Source: Gordoniibacillus chartarius
GTDB taxonomy: Bacteria; Bacillota; Bacilli; Paenibacillales; NBRC-103111
DNA: 64,000 nucleotides
Reading direction: 5' to 3'
NCBI RefSeq assembly: GCF_042432825.1
Contig: NZ_JBHLWN010000031.1
Span: 186,001-250,000, forward strand
Made by a program: the position numbers and the translations under genes. Below, one piece after another: positions 25,662-35,439 of this stretch (position 1 is the stretch's first letter; each line of letters begins with the position of its first letter). The notes beneath the pieces were generated by a model. The model ran no database searches. It was not told where the DNA came from and worked only from the letters and a program-made list of their open reading frames with translations.

Positions 25662-25904
25662 TTACAACTTGCGGTACAGCCAGAAGCCGCCGAGCAAGCC
25701 GAGAATACTTACGATATTTAGCTTGACCTGAAGGTTCAGATCATATTTGACGACGAGCAGATCGGCGCTGGGTGACCATAGGATCCTCGCGGCCTTCGTC
25801 AGTGCGGACAAACCATTGACTTGCGACAGCAGCTCGCCGACGATCGTTCCCGCAATAATGCCAATGATGAGAAATAAGGCTAGCGTCCAGTTGTTCTTTT
25901 TCAT
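25662..25904 (-). CDS. DUF4321-type small membrane protein
   Basis: An 80 aa protein with two membrane segments (LALFLIIGIIAGTIVGELL, and NIVSILGLLGGFWLYRKL at the end) and an intervening loop, resembling the DUF4321 family found next to maf in Paenibacillaceae and clostridia. Function unknown. The frame extends upstream to 25973, but GAGAGGA before ATG 25904 and the KKNNW start look right. Co-transcribed with maf, 21 bases downstream. Confidence 0.75.
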   Translation of the reverse strand: MKKNNWTLALFLIIGIIAGTIVGELLSQVNGLSALTKAARILWSPSADLLVVKYDLNLQVKLNIVSILGLLGGFWLYRKL

Positions 25905-26074
25905 CGGTGGGGTGTCCTCTCGTACATGGTTGCAATCAACGTTATTATACTTGTCGCTTCCTTGAACTGGCAATGTCGAATCCGCGTAATGGCGGACATT
26001 ACCGGATTACAGGCTGCGAACGCTTTAGGTAGAATACTAGAGTAGATTGCAAGCATAGGAGAGAGCGGAACATC

Positions 26075-27505
26075 ATGACCAGACTTTTGAAAATGGTTAC
26101 CCTCGGCGCCGCCATACTGATGGCCTTGCCTGCGGCGTCCGCGGATGCCGCCAAGGTCGTCGTCGATCCCGGTCACGGCGGGAAAGATCCGGGGGCGCGC
26201 GGCGTGAACGGACTTTACGAAAGCTATGTCAATTTGGACATTTCCCTGAAGCTGCGCGACGAGCTTGTGCGCCGCGGCTACGAGGTGGTCATGACGCGTA
26301 CGGACGATGTGTACTTGTCTCTGCCGCAGCGGGTGGAATTCACGAACGAGCAGAGCGGCGATTTGTTCGTTTCGGTGCATGCGAATTGGTATAAGCAGCC
26401 GTCGACGAACGGCTCCATGGTTCTCTATTACGACGATTCCGCACCTCAAGCCGATTACCCGGCCAGCGCCGAGATGAAGGCGTTGACGCCGGAGAGCCGA
26501 ACACTTGCCCAGAACGTGCAAAACCGGCTTGTCGATGCGGCGGGGACGGCGGATTTAGGGCTGACCAAGAGCGCCGTATACGTCGTGCGCATGGGGACGG
26601 TTCCCAGCATTCTCGTGGAGACAGGCTTTCTCTCGAATGCGGGCGACGCGAAGCTGCTGGCGGACGACAACGCCCGCAGACGGATGGCCGCCGGAATCGC
26701 AAGCGGGATAGAAGCCTACTACCCGCCGACGGACCCAAGTCTGGGCGAGTTCCAGGATCTGCGCCGTCATTGGTCCAAGGAGGCTGTGCTGCGTCTGCAC
26801 GAGCGGGGCATCGTCGAAGGCGCAGGGTCCGGCTTCATGCCGGAACGGGCCATGACGCGCGCCGAGTTCGTCACGATGCTGGAACGGGCTATGCCGCTGC
26901 CGGCATGTGTCGATGCGGGAGCCGGCGGTACTGCGGCGGCGGATGATGCGGAAGCGGATGGTGCGGCGGATACGGTGGCGGCGTTGAAATCGGGGGCCGG
27001 CGGTAAGGCCCCGGTCATGAAGCCGCAAGCTTCGGGCGGCTCCAATGCCGCTGCGGCACCGGCGACATCGGTCGCCGGCGCCGTGTACGGGTGCTCGCCG
27101 GAGGCGAGCACCGCCTTCACCGACGCTGCGCCCAGCCACTGGGCGTACGCGTCGCTGCAGAAGGCCGTGCGCAGCGGCCTTCTGCAGGGCTATCCGGACG
27201 GGACGCTCCGTCCGGACAGCCCGCTGAAGCGCGCCGAAGCGGCGGCGCTTCTGCAGCGGTACGGCAGCGCGGCTCGGCTCGCGCTGCCCGTGCCCGGCAC
27301 GGCGGTGCCGGCGGCTTCGGCTGCGCCGTTCGCCGACGTGCCGGGCACGTATTGGGCGGCGGCGGACATCGCCGCCCTCGCCGGCGCCGGTGTGATCGAC
27401 GGCGCCAAGAACGGGCAGTTCCAGCCCGAGCGAGCAATGACACGGGCGGAGATGGCGGCCATGCTCGACCGTTACTTGGCCGCCCTGCCGGCCTCTTCTC
27501 GCTAG
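26075..27505 (+). CDS. S-layer-anchored N-acetylmuramoyl-L-alanine amidase
   Basis: A 476 aa secreted cell-wall hydrolase. A signal peptide (residues 1-25, cleavage after ADA) leads into an Amidase_3 domain with zinc ligands His in VDPGHGGKDPG, Glu in LYESYVNLD, His in VSVHANW, and catalytic Glu in LVETGFLSN. After residue 225 come three SLH domains (FQDLRRHWSKEAV, FTDAAPSHWAYAS, FADVPGTYWAAAD) separated by an alanine/glycine-rich linker. SLH domains tether it to pyruvylated wall polymer. It is the only plus-strand gene among minus-strand neighbours, standing between DUF4321/maf and spoIIB. It could be CwlC/CwlD-like; no sporulation-specific feature is visible. Confidence 0.92.
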   Translation: MTRLLKMVTLGAAILMALPAASADAAKVVVDPGHGGKDPGARGVNGLYESYVNLDISLKLRDELVRRGYEVVMTRTDDVYLSLPQRVEFTNEQSGDLFVSVHANWYKQPSTNGSMVLYYDDSAPQADYPASAEMKALTPESRTLAQNVQNRLVDAAGTADLGLTKSAVYVVRMGTVPSILVETGFLSNAGDAKLLADDNARRRMAAGIASGIEAYYPPTDPSLGEFQDLRRHWSKEAVLRLHERGIVEGAGSGFMPERAMTRAEFVTMLERAMPLPACVDAGAGGTAAADDAEADGAADTVAALKSGAGGKAPVMKPQASGGSNAAAAPATSVAGAVYGCSPEASTAFTDAAPSHWAYASLQKAVRSGLLQGYPDGTLRPDSPLKRAEAAALLQRYGSAARLALPVPGTAVPAASAAPFADVPGTYWAAADIAALAGAGVIDGAKNGQFQPERAMTRAEMAAMLDRYLAALPASSR

Positions 27506-27864
27506 CGAAGGCCTGACGCATCAATGCGCCAAAGTTCTTGCATGCTTCGACCATCCAATCTTCAAAGGTCCTAACGGGACTCAGATATCCAGGCGCCAGT
27601 AATCTCCGCGGGGGGTCGCACATCCCCGCGTCTATCTTCCCGCATGGGACCTTGGCGCCCAGCTTCCCTGTATGTTGAACAAAGCCCGGCCCCGCAACAC
27701 TCATCTATCGATTCGTTAGCAATTGGAAATAACGGATCAGCACACAATCCGTTATCTCCCAATAAACTGGTAAAATTAGCAAAATAAAACCTTGAAAATC
27801 CCTTATCCTTACAACAACGGATTCCAGCCTCACCCCGCAGCACAGCCAATCCCGGCAATCGCGA
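27506..27864. other. Interval between the amidase gene and the spoIIB terminator
   Basis: About 360 bases without a supported gene. It holds the inverted repeat at 27723-27761. One minus-strand frame near 27540-27700 reads YLSPVRTFEDWMVEACKNFG, which looks somewhat protein-like but has no start site context; I treat it as a possible remnant. Confidence 0.4.
27723..27761. repeat. Inverted repeat, possible dispersed palindromic element
   Basis: TTGGAAATAACGGAT and ATCCGTTATCTCCCAA form a near-perfect 15-base stem with a 9-base loop. It has no T-tract, lies far from either neighbouring stop codon and is AT-rich relative to surroundings. It may be a dispersed palindrome; it has no second copy in this window that I could see. 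Confidence 0.5.
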
Positions 27865-27913
27865 CAAAAAAACGCCCGGCCGTCAAGCCCTTCTCGGGCG
27901 ACGGCCGGGCGCT
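27865..27913 (-). terminator. Intrinsic terminator after spoIIB
   Basis: On the minus strand GCGCCCGGCCGTC pairs with GACGGCCGGGCG, looped by GCCCGAGAAGGGCTT and followed by seven T. Strong and well placed, 22 bases past the stop. Confidence 0.9.
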
Positions 27914-27934
27914 TTGCATCTTCCGACAGCTTCC

Positions 27935-29506
27935 TTATTGAACGGCAATCGCCGTCAGCAGCTCTTTCTCCGCTAGCACATACTGCATAAGCGCCGATTG
28001 CGCGTTCCACAGCATCCCTGTCGAAGGCGCCTTCTTGTACGCCTCCAGCGATTGTACGGCGCTGTTCATCGAGCTCGACATCCGCTGCAGCGCCGGTTCT
28101 GCATTTGGCGCCGCTCCGTTCTTCACCGCGGTGGCTGCGGCCACCCACGATTGATAGCTCGACTTCAGCCCGTTCATCGTGGAGTCTTCCAGTGCTGTCG
28201 GCGTCGTTTCCCGCAAGTGCAGCACGGTGAGCCCCGCCATCATTTGCGTAAGCTTATTGCCCTGCTGGAAAAACGTGGACAGCTCTCCGGCCGTCGCCTT
28301 GCCGTCCCATTTCAGCTTCGGCGCGGCGGGAATGTTCACCGCCTTGACGAAGGCGTCCACCTTGTTCGCCTGCAGCTTGCTGCGCAGCTCGGCCGCCTCC
28401 TCCTTCTGAAGCGCGAAGCCGGCGAATACCGTCGTCTTCTCCGCAGACTCCGCCATGCTCGCCGCAGCATAGCCTTTCTTTTTCAGCTCCGCCTCAGCCG
28501 CCTGAACGGCGGAACCGGAGCTGAAGATGCCGTTCTGCAGGAACGAATATGACCTTGCCGGCAAGTTGACGGCCACGACCGATTCCGCCGTGATGCTCCC
28601 CGAGGCAGCGGCCTTATCGGCTCCTTGCTGTCCGGCCGTCCCCCCCGCAGCAGCTCCGGTAACGGCCGCAGGCGTCTGCCCCCCGAGTCCCGGCAAGCGA
28701 AACGGCAGCGTATCTTCAGTAAACATCGACAGGACTACGAATCCGAACAAAACGCCGGTTACAACCGCCCCGGTTACGGACAAAACGATCCGTGTCCAGG
28801 GAGGCGGCGTTGACGACCGTGTATAGCGGGTACCGGGCCGCGGCTCATAACCGGCCTCATGATCCATTCTGCCGGGCCTGTCCTCGCGGCTATAGCCTTC
28901 GTACCCGCCGGCGAACGGCTCGCGATAAAAGTCATGATGGCCGCTCTCGTGCGCCGCCCAATCCGCTTCCGCCTCGCTCTTCCGCTTGCGGCCGTTACGG
29001 GCGCCGAAGCCGCCTTCTGCGCCGATCCAATTGCTCATATCCGTTTCTCTTCCATCCCTCATTTGAGACGCGTAATCCGGAACCGTCGGAGCAGACGTTG
29101 CGGACGAAGCGGACGGACCTGCCGCTGCCTGAGATGGGGCCGCCGAATCCGGACGGGCCGTCTCCACATACCCGGTCTCCCCGTTCATCCGTTCGTTGTA
29201 CTCGCGGATGATCCGCTCCACCCGCTCCGTCTCGTCTTCGAACGGGCTCCGGTATTCCCCGAAATCGGTGCGGAACTCGTTCAATATCAGCGGCTCCCGC
29301 CGGCCGTTTGCCGGCTCTTCGACCGCCTCCATGCGCATCGTATCGTCGGCCACGACTTGAAATTCTTCTTGATAGAGAGGAATTACCTGCGGCTCCGGCT
29401 TGCGGGCAGTCTCCTTGCGCTCTTCCTTACGCGTCTCCCTGCGGCCTTGTCCCTCAAACCGATACGTAATTCTGGCTTTGCCGGAATTCGATTTCATCAT
29501 GATCAT
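27935..29506 (-). CDS. spoIIB: SpoIIB-like SPOR-domain sporulation protein
   Basis: SpoIIB binds septal peptidoglycan and helps engulfment start. The 523 aa protein has a long charged cytoplasmic region (1-245, with many Arg/Glu), one membrane segment (IVLSVTGAVVTGVLFGFVVLS), an Ala/Gly linker, and a SPOR-like domain SYSFLQNGIFSSGSAVQAAE ... FAGFALQKEEAAEL; the C-terminal 150 residues are helical and unassigned. It is longer than B. subtilis SpoIIB (about 330 aa). Its position before maf supports the call. Two ATGs (29506, 29500) fit the GGGAG site. Confidence 0.8.
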   Translation of the reverse strand: MIMMKSNSGKARITYRFEGQGRRETRKEERKETARKPEPQVIPLYQEEFQVVADDTMRMEAVEEPANGRREPLILNEFRTDFGEYRSPFEDETERVERIIREYNERMNGETGYVETARPDSAAPSQAAAGPSASSATSAPTVPDYASQMRDGRETDMSNWIGAEGGFGARNGRKRKSEAEADWAAHESGHHDFYREPFAGGYEGYSREDRPGRMDHEAGYEPRPGTRYTRSSTPPPWTRIVLSVTGAVVTGVLFGFVVLSMFTEDTLPFRLPGLGGQTPAAVTGAAAGGTAGQQGADKAAASGSITAESVVAVNLPARSYSFLQNGIFSSGSAVQAAEAELKKKGYAAASMAESAEKTTVFAGFALQKEEAAELRSKLQANKVDAFVKAVNIPAAPKLKWDGKATAGELSTFFQQGNKLTQMMAGLTVLHLRETTPTALEDSTMNGLKSSYQSWVAAATAVKNGAAPNAEPALQRMSSSMNSAVQSLEAYKKAPSTGMLWNAQSALMQYVLAEKELLTAIAVQ

Positions 29507-29586
29507 TACGCTCCCTTGTCTCTTTAATCTAGTACTAGACTATGAGCGCCATCGAGAGATTATGACCGTTCCACGCAAACCGGCCG

Positions 29587-29633
29587 GAAAAAAAATAACG
29601 CCCCGAGCCCGGACTGTCCGGGTACGAGGCGTC
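29587..29633 (-). terminator. Intrinsic terminator after murC
   Basis: ACGCCTCG(T)ACCCGG pairs with CCGGG(C)TCGGGGCGT on the minus strand and is followed by a run of T, about 60 bases past the murC stop. Confidence 0.85.
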
Positions 29634-29692
29634 CATCCGCCGCAATCGACTCTATCTACTTACCAATCTAGCGCCGGCTTCGTCCAAGCCGA

Positions 29693-31111
29693 TCAGGAAG
29701 ATTTCGCACGAAGCTCCTTCGCCAGCCCGTCGGCCGCTTTCCAAATATCGCCCGCCCCCATCGTCAGCACGAGATCTCCGCTCTTCACGTAGCCGGACAA
29801 GAAGCTTTGCACTTCGTCGCGGGTCGGAATATAGCGGACGCGATCGTTGCTGTTCGACCGGATCAGCTCGACCAGCTTCGCCGAATTGATCCCTTCGATC
29901 TGACGCTCGCCGGCCGGAGAGTAAATGTCCGTAATAATAACTTCGTCAGCCTCCGGGAACGCTCTGCTGAACTGCTCCAGCAAATAATACGTGCGCGTGT
30001 AGCGCTGCGGCTGGAACACCGCGATGATCCGCTTGCCGGTCGCCTTCGCCGCCGCGATCGTCGCTTGAATTTCCGTAGGGTGATGCGCGTAATCGTCGAT
30101 GACGAGAATACCGTTCACTTCGCCGAGCACCTGGAACCGCCGCTTCGCGCCGCGGAAATCGGTAATCGCTTCCGCAACTTGCTCGAACGTAAGCCCGGCC
30201 TCGAGGCACGTAATCAGTGTTGCCAGCGCATTATAGACGTTATGCTTGCCCGGCACCGACAGCTGAATGTCGCCGAGCACCTCGCCTTCACCGGCGGCAT
30301 TCCCTGCTGTCCCGCCGCCGCTGCGCCGCGTTACCGTGAACGCTACTTTCCGGTCGCCCAGCCGAATGTTGGAGGCGACGTAATCCGCATCCGCCGACTC
30401 GATGCCGTACGTAATGACCTCGCTTCGAATCGCCGGAATCATTTCCCGGATATACAGGTCGTCCTTGCAGACGATCGCCTTGCCGCCCTCGCGAACCTGG
30501 CTCAAAAACTGTGCGTAAGCCTTCTTCAAGTTCTCGAAGTCGCCGTTATAATTTTCCAAATGGTCGGCTTCGATATTGTTCACCAGCGCAAGCTCCGGGT
30601 GATACTGCAGGAACGTGCCGTCGCTTTCGTCCGCTTCCGCGACGACATACTCGCCCTTGCCGGCCTTCGCATTGCTGCCGACGTTCATAATTTCGCCGCC
30701 GATAATAAAGGTCGGGTCCATCCCGCAATTTTCCATTACCAGCGCAATCATCGACGACGTCGTCGTCTTGCCGTGCGCGCCCGCAACCGCAACGCCCTTG
30801 CGCTCGTTCATCAGCCTGGCGAGCATTTGCGAGCGATGAATAATCGGAATGCCCTGCTCTTCCGCAGCGCGCATCTCGACGTTATCCTTGGCTAGCGCCG
30901 TCGAGTAGACGACGAGATCCGCCCCCTGCACGTTGCCGGCTTCATGGCCGAAAAATACGCGCGCTCCCTTCGCCTGAAGCTTATCCGTCAGCTCATGCTG
31001 AGCGAGGTCGGAGCCGGACACTTGATAGCCCATCTCCAACATCACTTTGGCGATGGCGCTCATGCCGTAACCGCCGATCCCGATAAAATGAACGTGCTCC
31101 GATGGGTTCAC
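29693..31111 (-). CDS. murC: UDP-N-acetylmuramate--L-alanine ligase
   Basis: Cytoplasmic Mur ligase that adds L-Ala to UDP-MurNAc. The 472 aa protein has the N-terminal VHFIGIGGYGMSAIA nucleotide-binding loop, the ATP P-loop AGAHGKTTTSSMIA, and later EADESDGTFL and DDYAHHPTEI. It starts with GTG at 31111, with GGTGA 7 bases before. It follows folC by 7 bases, so the two form an operon. The glycine-rich insert near residues 245-260 (RRSGGGTAGNAAGEG) is unusual for the family. Confidence 0.96.
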   Translation of the reverse strand: MNPSEHVHFIGIGGYGMSAIAKVMLEMGYQVSGSDLAQHELTDKLQAKGARVFFGHEAGNVQGADLVVYSTALAKDNVEMRAAEEQGIPIIHRSQMLARLMNERKGVAVAGAHGKTTTSSMIALVMENCGMDPTFIIGGEIMNVGSNAKAGKGEYVVAEADESDGTFLQYHPELALVNNIEADHLENYNGDFENLKKAYAQFLSQVREGGKAIVCKDDLYIREMIPAIRSEVITYGIESADADYVASNIRLGDRKVAFTVTRRSGGGTAGNAAGEGEVLGDIQLSVPGKHNVYNALATLITCLEAGLTFEQVAEAITDFRGAKRRFQVLGEVNGILVIDDYAHHPTEIQATIAAAKATGKRIIAVFQPQRYTRTYYLLEQFSRAFPEADEVIITDIYSPAGERQIEGINSAKLVELIRSNSNDRVRYIPTRDEVQSFLSGYVKSGDLVLTMGAGDIWKAADGLAKELRAKSS

Positions 31112-31118
31112 GCGTAGG

Positions 31119-32495
31119 TCACCATCCTTTTTCCGATGCGGTTTGATGTAAAAGCCATGAACGTACGTCGGAGATGAGATACAGCGTGCCGGACACTACC
31201 GCCAAATCGTCCTGGCCCGTCGCCTCCTTGAGTAAGGTGAGCGCGCGCATCCAATCGGGCTCGACGATGACGCTCACGTGACGGTCCATGTCGTGCAGCA
31301 GCTCCCGGGCCAGCTCCGCCAACTTGGCAGCGTCCCCTTTTTTGTGAAAATCCGGTTCGGTCAAAATAAGTGTATCCACCAATGGTAGTATATGCCTGAG
31401 ATAGCCCGAATGATTCTTCGTCGCCAGCATCCCCATCATAAAATACAGCTTATTATACTTGTAAGTCGAAGCGAGCGCGGCGGCCAGCATCTCGGCCCCT
31501 TCCGGGTTATGGGCTCCGTCGAGCAAAATGCGCGGCTGCTCCGACACAAGCTCCAGCCTTCCCGGCCAGCGGGTCTCCTTCAGCGCCGCATACAGATCCT
31601 CGTCCTCGACGATAAGCGCATAATACTGACGCAGCACCTCGACCGTCATCAGGGCGACGGCTGCGTTCTTCAGCTGATGAGCCCCATTAAGAGAAATATG
31701 CACGTCCTTCACTGCCCGGAACGGCCCTTCCCAGTCCATTGCCTGATCGTCAAGCTCGATCCGCTTCGGTTCGATTCGGTATTGCTTACCCAGCTTATAC
31801 ACCGTCGCTTTTTTGGCCGCAGCCACGTCCGTGATGACCTCCAGGCACTCCGGCTGCTCAACCGCAGTGACGACCGGCACCCCCGCCTTGATGATACCCG
31901 CCTTAGCCGCCGCAATCTTCTGCAGCGAGTCGCCAAGCACGTCCATATGGTCGTGACCGATGTTCGTAATGACCGACACGACCGGCGTAACGATGTTCGT
32001 CGAGTCCAGCTCTCCACCAAGTCCCGTCTCCCACACGACGTAATCGGGGAACGTAACCCGCGCGAAATACATCAAAGCAAGCGTCGTGCTGACTTCAAAC
32101 ATCGTCGGCGAGCCGAACTCCCCTGCGGCAATCTCGTCGACGTACGGCTTCAGCTCATTGACAAGCGTCAGCAGCGTTTCCTCCGGAATCGGCTCGTGGT
32201 TGTATTGAATCCGGTCGGCATAGCTGGTCAAATACGGCGACGTAAACGTTCCGACATCGTATCCGCAGCGGCGCAGCACCGAAGCGAGAAAGGCGCACGT
32301 CGAGCCTTTGCCGTTCGTCCCCGCAACATGAATGAACTTCAGCCGGCGCTCCGGATGGTCCAGCTTCTCCATGAGCAGCTCCATTCGCTTCAGACCCGGC
32401 TTGATCCCGAAGGAAACGAGTCCCGTAATCCAATCGATCGCCTCGCGAGGCGTTGCAAACGTTGATTCGTTATATGAAGTAGCCGTAGGGCTCAC
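31119..32495 (-). CDS. folC: Bifunctional folylpolyglutamate synthase / dihydrofolate synthase
   Basis: Adds glutamate to dihydropteroate and to folates. The 458 aa protein has the FolC signature FIHVAGTNGKGSTCAFLAS (P-loop), VVWETGLGGELDSTN, and C-terminal RILLDGAHNPEGAEML. The start is a GTG at 32495; the upstream AAGGGT is close and weak, so the exact start is the least certain part. Order valS-folC is as in Bacillus; murC follows immediately. Confidence 0.95.
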   Translation of the reverse strand: MSPTATSYNESTFATPREAIDWITGLVSFGIKPGLKRMELLMEKLDHPERRLKFIHVAGTNGKGSTCAFLASVLRRCGYDVGTFTSPYLTSYADRIQYNHEPIPEETLLTLVNELKPYVDEIAAGEFGSPTMFEVSTTLALMYFARVTFPDYVVWETGLGGELDSTNIVTPVVSVITNIGHDHMDVLGDSLQKIAAAKAGIIKAGVPVVTAVEQPECLEVITDVAAAKKATVYKLGKQYRIEPKRIELDDQAMDWEGPFRAVKDVHISLNGAHQLKNAAVALMTVEVLRQYYALIVEDEDLYAALKETRWPGRLELVSEQPRILLDGAHNPEGAEMLAAALASTYKYNKLYFMMGMLATKNHSGYLRHILPLVDTLILTEPDFHKKGDAAKLAELARELLHDMDRHVSVIVEPDWMRALTLLKEATGQDDLAVVSGTLYLISDVRSWLLHQTASEKGW

Positions 32496-32521
32496 ACCCT
32501 TATCTTAGTAAAATGGTACCG

Positions 32522-32552
32522 GGCACCTTCCATACGGAAGGAACCCGGTTCG
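32522..32552 (-). terminator. Hairpin between valS and folC
   Basis: CCGGGTTCCTTCC-GTAT-GGAAGGTGCCCGG forms a stable stem 19 bases past the valS stop, followed on the minus strand by TACCATTTTA. The T-tract is poor, so it may only reduce expression of folC and murC. Confidence 0.55.
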
Positions 32553-32570
32553 ATATCGCTTTTTTTGAAA

Positions 32571-35255
32571 CTAGCCTTTCAACTCGGCAATACGGGCAAT
32601 TACTTTGTCACGCTTATCGGCGTAATCGGCCAGCTTGGCTTTCTCCTCAGCAATGACCTTCTGCGGCGCCTTGGAGACGAAGCCTTCGTTGCTCAGCTTC
32701 TTCTCGATGCGCTCGACTTCGCCGTGCAGCGTCTGCAGCTCCTTCTCAAGACGGGCCACTTCCTGCGAAATGTCGATCAGCCCGGCCAGCGGCAGGAACA
32801 GCTCGGCGCCGCTAACGACGGCCGTCATCGCCTTCTCCGGCGACGTCAGCGCCGTGTCGATCTCCAGACGCGACGTTCCGGCGAACCGCTGCACGTACTC
32901 GGCGTTGCGCTTCAGGATGCTCTGCGTATCGTCGCCGGACGGCTTGATCAGCAGCTCGACCTTGCGGCTCATCGGCACGTTCACCTCGGCACGGATGTTG
33001 CGCACCGCACGGATGACGTCCATCAGCTGCTCCATCTCGCGCACCGCTCCCGGCGCCTCCAGCTTCGCGTCGACGGACGGCCACGCCGCCAGCACGATCG
33101 TATCGCCTTCGTGCGGCAGATGCTGCCAAATTTCCTCGGACAGAAACGGCATGAACGGATGAATCAGCTTCATCGTCTTGTCAAGCACATGCGCAAGCAC
33201 GGCCTGTGTCCGCTTCTTCTGCGCCGGCTCGCCGCCGTACAGGCTCAGCTTCGCAAACTCGATGTACCAGTCGCACAGATCGTCCCAAATGAAATTATAG
33301 AGGATCCGCCCGGTTTCACCGAATTCATAGCTGTCGATCAGCCGCGTAACGTCGGCGATCGTTTCGTTCAGGCGGTGCAGAATCCAGCGGTCCGCCGTAC
33401 CGAGCTCGTCATGAGAGGCCATCCGCTCCAATCCGTCCGCAGCCAGCTCGAAGCCTTCCAGATTCATCAGCACAAAGCGCGACGCGTTCCAAATTTTGTT
33501 CGCGAAATTGCGCGCCTGCTCGACCTTCTCCCAATGGAAGCGCAGGTCTTGCCCCGGCGTCGAGCCTGTCGACAGCATGAAGCGCATCGCGTCCGCGCCG
33601 TACTTCTCGATAACGTCGAACGGATCGACGCCGTTACCGAGCGATTTGGACATTTTGCGGCCTTCCGAGTCGCGCACGAGACCGTGAATGAGCACGTCCT
33701 TGAACGGCATCCGGTCGGTAAATTCGAGCCCCGCAAAAATCATCCGCGCCACCCAGAAGCCGATAATGTCGTAGCCGGTTACGAGTACGCTCGTCGGATA
33801 ATAACGCTTCATGTCCGCAGACCCGGCATCCGGCCAGCCCAGCGTCGAGAACGGCCACAGCTGCGACGAGAACCACGTATCGAGCACGTCGTTGTCTTGA
33901 TTCAGCTTGCTGCCCGAGCAGTGCGGGCATACCGTAACGTCGTCGCGCGAAACGATCGTTTCGCCGCAATCCCCGCAATACCATGCCGGGATGCGGTGAC
34001 CCCACCAGAGCTGGCGGGAAATGCACCAGTCGCGGGAGCTTTCGACCCACTGCAAATAAATTTTCTCAAACCGCTCCGGAACGAAGCGGGTACCTTTGTC
34101 GGACCGCTGCACAGCTGCCGCGCGTTCGGAAGGGCCCGCCATGCTCACGAACCACTGCGTGGACAAGTACGGCTCCACGACGGCGCCGCTGCGCTCGCTG
34201 TGGCCGACTTGATGCGTATGCTCTTCAATCTTGAGCAGGACGCCCTGCTCCTTCAGATCGGCAACGAGCTTCTTGCGGCACTCGAACCGGTCCAGCCCCC
34301 GGTACGGGCCTGCGTTCGCGTTCATCGTGCCCGTCTCGTCCATAACGAGAATTTGCGGCAGATCGTGGCGCTTGCCGACCTCGAAGTCGTTCGGGTCGTG
34401 AGCCGGCGTTATTTTCACGGCGCCGGAGCCGAACTCCTTCTCGACGTACTCGTCGCCGATAACCGGAATTTCGCGGCCGATGACAGGCAGCACGAGCATT
34501 TTGCCGATCAGATGCTTGTAGCGCTCGTCTTCCGGATGCACCGCAACCGCCGTATCGCCGAGCATCGTCTCGGGACGCGTCGTCGCCACGACGATCGAGC
34601 CGCTGCCGTCCTTCAGCTTATACTCCAGGTGGTACAGAGCGCCCTGCACTTCTTTATATTCCACTTCAATGTCGGACAGGGCGGTGCGGGCCGCCGGGTC
34701 CCAGTTAATAATCCGTTTGCCGCGGTAGATCAGGCCCTTCTCATATAAGGAAACGAACACTTCGCGCACGGCTTTGGACAAGCCCTCGTCCATCGTGAAC
34801 CGTTCGCGGGAATAGTCGAGCGACAGCCCCATCTTCGCCCACTGCTCATGGATCGTGCCGGCGTAATGCTCTTTCCATTCCCATACCTTCTCCAGAAACT
34901 TCTCGCGTCCGAGATCGTGGCGGGATACGCCTTCCTCGCGCAGCTTCGCTTCCACCCGGGCCTGCGTGGCGATGCCGGCGTGGTCCGTACCCGGCAGCCA
35001 GAGCGCATCGTAGCCCTGCATCCGCTTCGCGCGGATAATGATATCCTGCAGCGTATTATCGAGCGCATGCCCGATATGCAGCATCCCGGTTACGTTCGGC
35101 GGCGGAATGACAATCGTGTACGGCTCCGCGTCCGGACGCTTGCCGGCTTCGAATACGCCGTGCTCCAGCCACCAATCGTACCATTTTTTCTCTGCGGTCT
35201 TCGGATCGTACTGCGTCGGCATGCCTGCCTCCGGTGTCTTCGTCTGTTCCGTCAT
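32571..35255 (-). CDS. valS: Valyl-tRNA synthetase
   Basis: Charges tRNA-Val. The 894 aa protein has the class I HIGH motif in PPPNVTGMLHIGHALDN, the KMSKS loop GRKMSKSLGNGVDPFDVI, a zinc site with CGDCGE and CPHC, an editing (CP1) domain, and a C-terminal coiled coil ending in DKVIARIAELKG. ATG 35255 has AGGGTG 9 bases upstream; the GTG at 35267 is part of that site. It is preceded by a T-box leader. Confidence 0.97.
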   Translation of the reverse strand: MTEQTKTPEAGMPTQYDPKTAEKKWYDWWLEHGVFEAGKRPDAEPYTIVIPPPNVTGMLHIGHALDNTLQDIIIRAKRMQGYDALWLPGTDHAGIATQARVEAKLREEGVSRHDLGREKFLEKVWEWKEHYAGTIHEQWAKMGLSLDYSRERFTMDEGLSKAVREVFVSLYEKGLIYRGKRIINWDPAARTALSDIEVEYKEVQGALYHLEYKLKDGSGSIVVATTRPETMLGDTAVAVHPEDERYKHLIGKMLVLPVIGREIPVIGDEYVEKEFGSGAVKITPAHDPNDFEVGKRHDLPQILVMDETGTMNANAGPYRGLDRFECRKKLVADLKEQGVLLKIEEHTHQVGHSERSGAVVEPYLSTQWFVSMAGPSERAAAVQRSDKGTRFVPERFEKIYLQWVESSRDWCISRQLWWGHRIPAWYCGDCGETIVSRDDVTVCPHCSGSKLNQDNDVLDTWFSSQLWPFSTLGWPDAGSADMKRYYPTSVLVTGYDIIGFWVARMIFAGLEFTDRMPFKDVLIHGLVRDSEGRKMSKSLGNGVDPFDVIEKYGADAMRFMLSTGSTPGQDLRFHWEKVEQARNFANKIWNASRFVLMNLEGFELAADGLERMASHDELGTADRWILHRLNETIADVTRLIDSYEFGETGRILYNFIWDDLCDWYIEFAKLSLYGGEPAQKKRTQAVLAHVLDKTMKLIHPFMPFLSEEIWQHLPHEGDTIVLAAWPSVDAKLEAPGAVREMEQLMDVIRAVRNIRAEVNVPMSRKVELLIKPSGDDTQSILKRNAEYVQRFAGTSRLEIDTALTSPEKAMTAVVSGAELFLPLAGLIDISQEVARLEKELQTLHGEVERIEKKLSNEGFVSKAPQKVIAEEKAKLADYADKRDKVIARIAELKG

Positions 35256-35439
35256 TGTGATTTGCACCCTCTCTTCATCCGTAAAAATATGAGAAAAACT
35301 TCAAGCGAAGTTATTTCGACGATGAGCAACCGCTATACCCGCCCCTCAAAGTAACGAAATGCTTCGCAGCGTAATCCGATTACTTTGCGGGGACATCAGC
35401 AAGCTCATATCACCCTGTGAAACTTATACTTTCTGGAAT

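Noticed and set aside
25901..29211. Several long open frames antisense to the amidase and spoIIB genes
   Set aside because: They mirror GC-rich genes with intact signal peptides and domains, and carry no start-site context or family motif.
32565..34748. A 727-codon open frame on the strand opposite valS
   Set aside because: It is fully antisense to valS, whose motifs are intact; it has no recognisable domain and its Arg/His-rich composition is typical of a GC-rich shadow frame.
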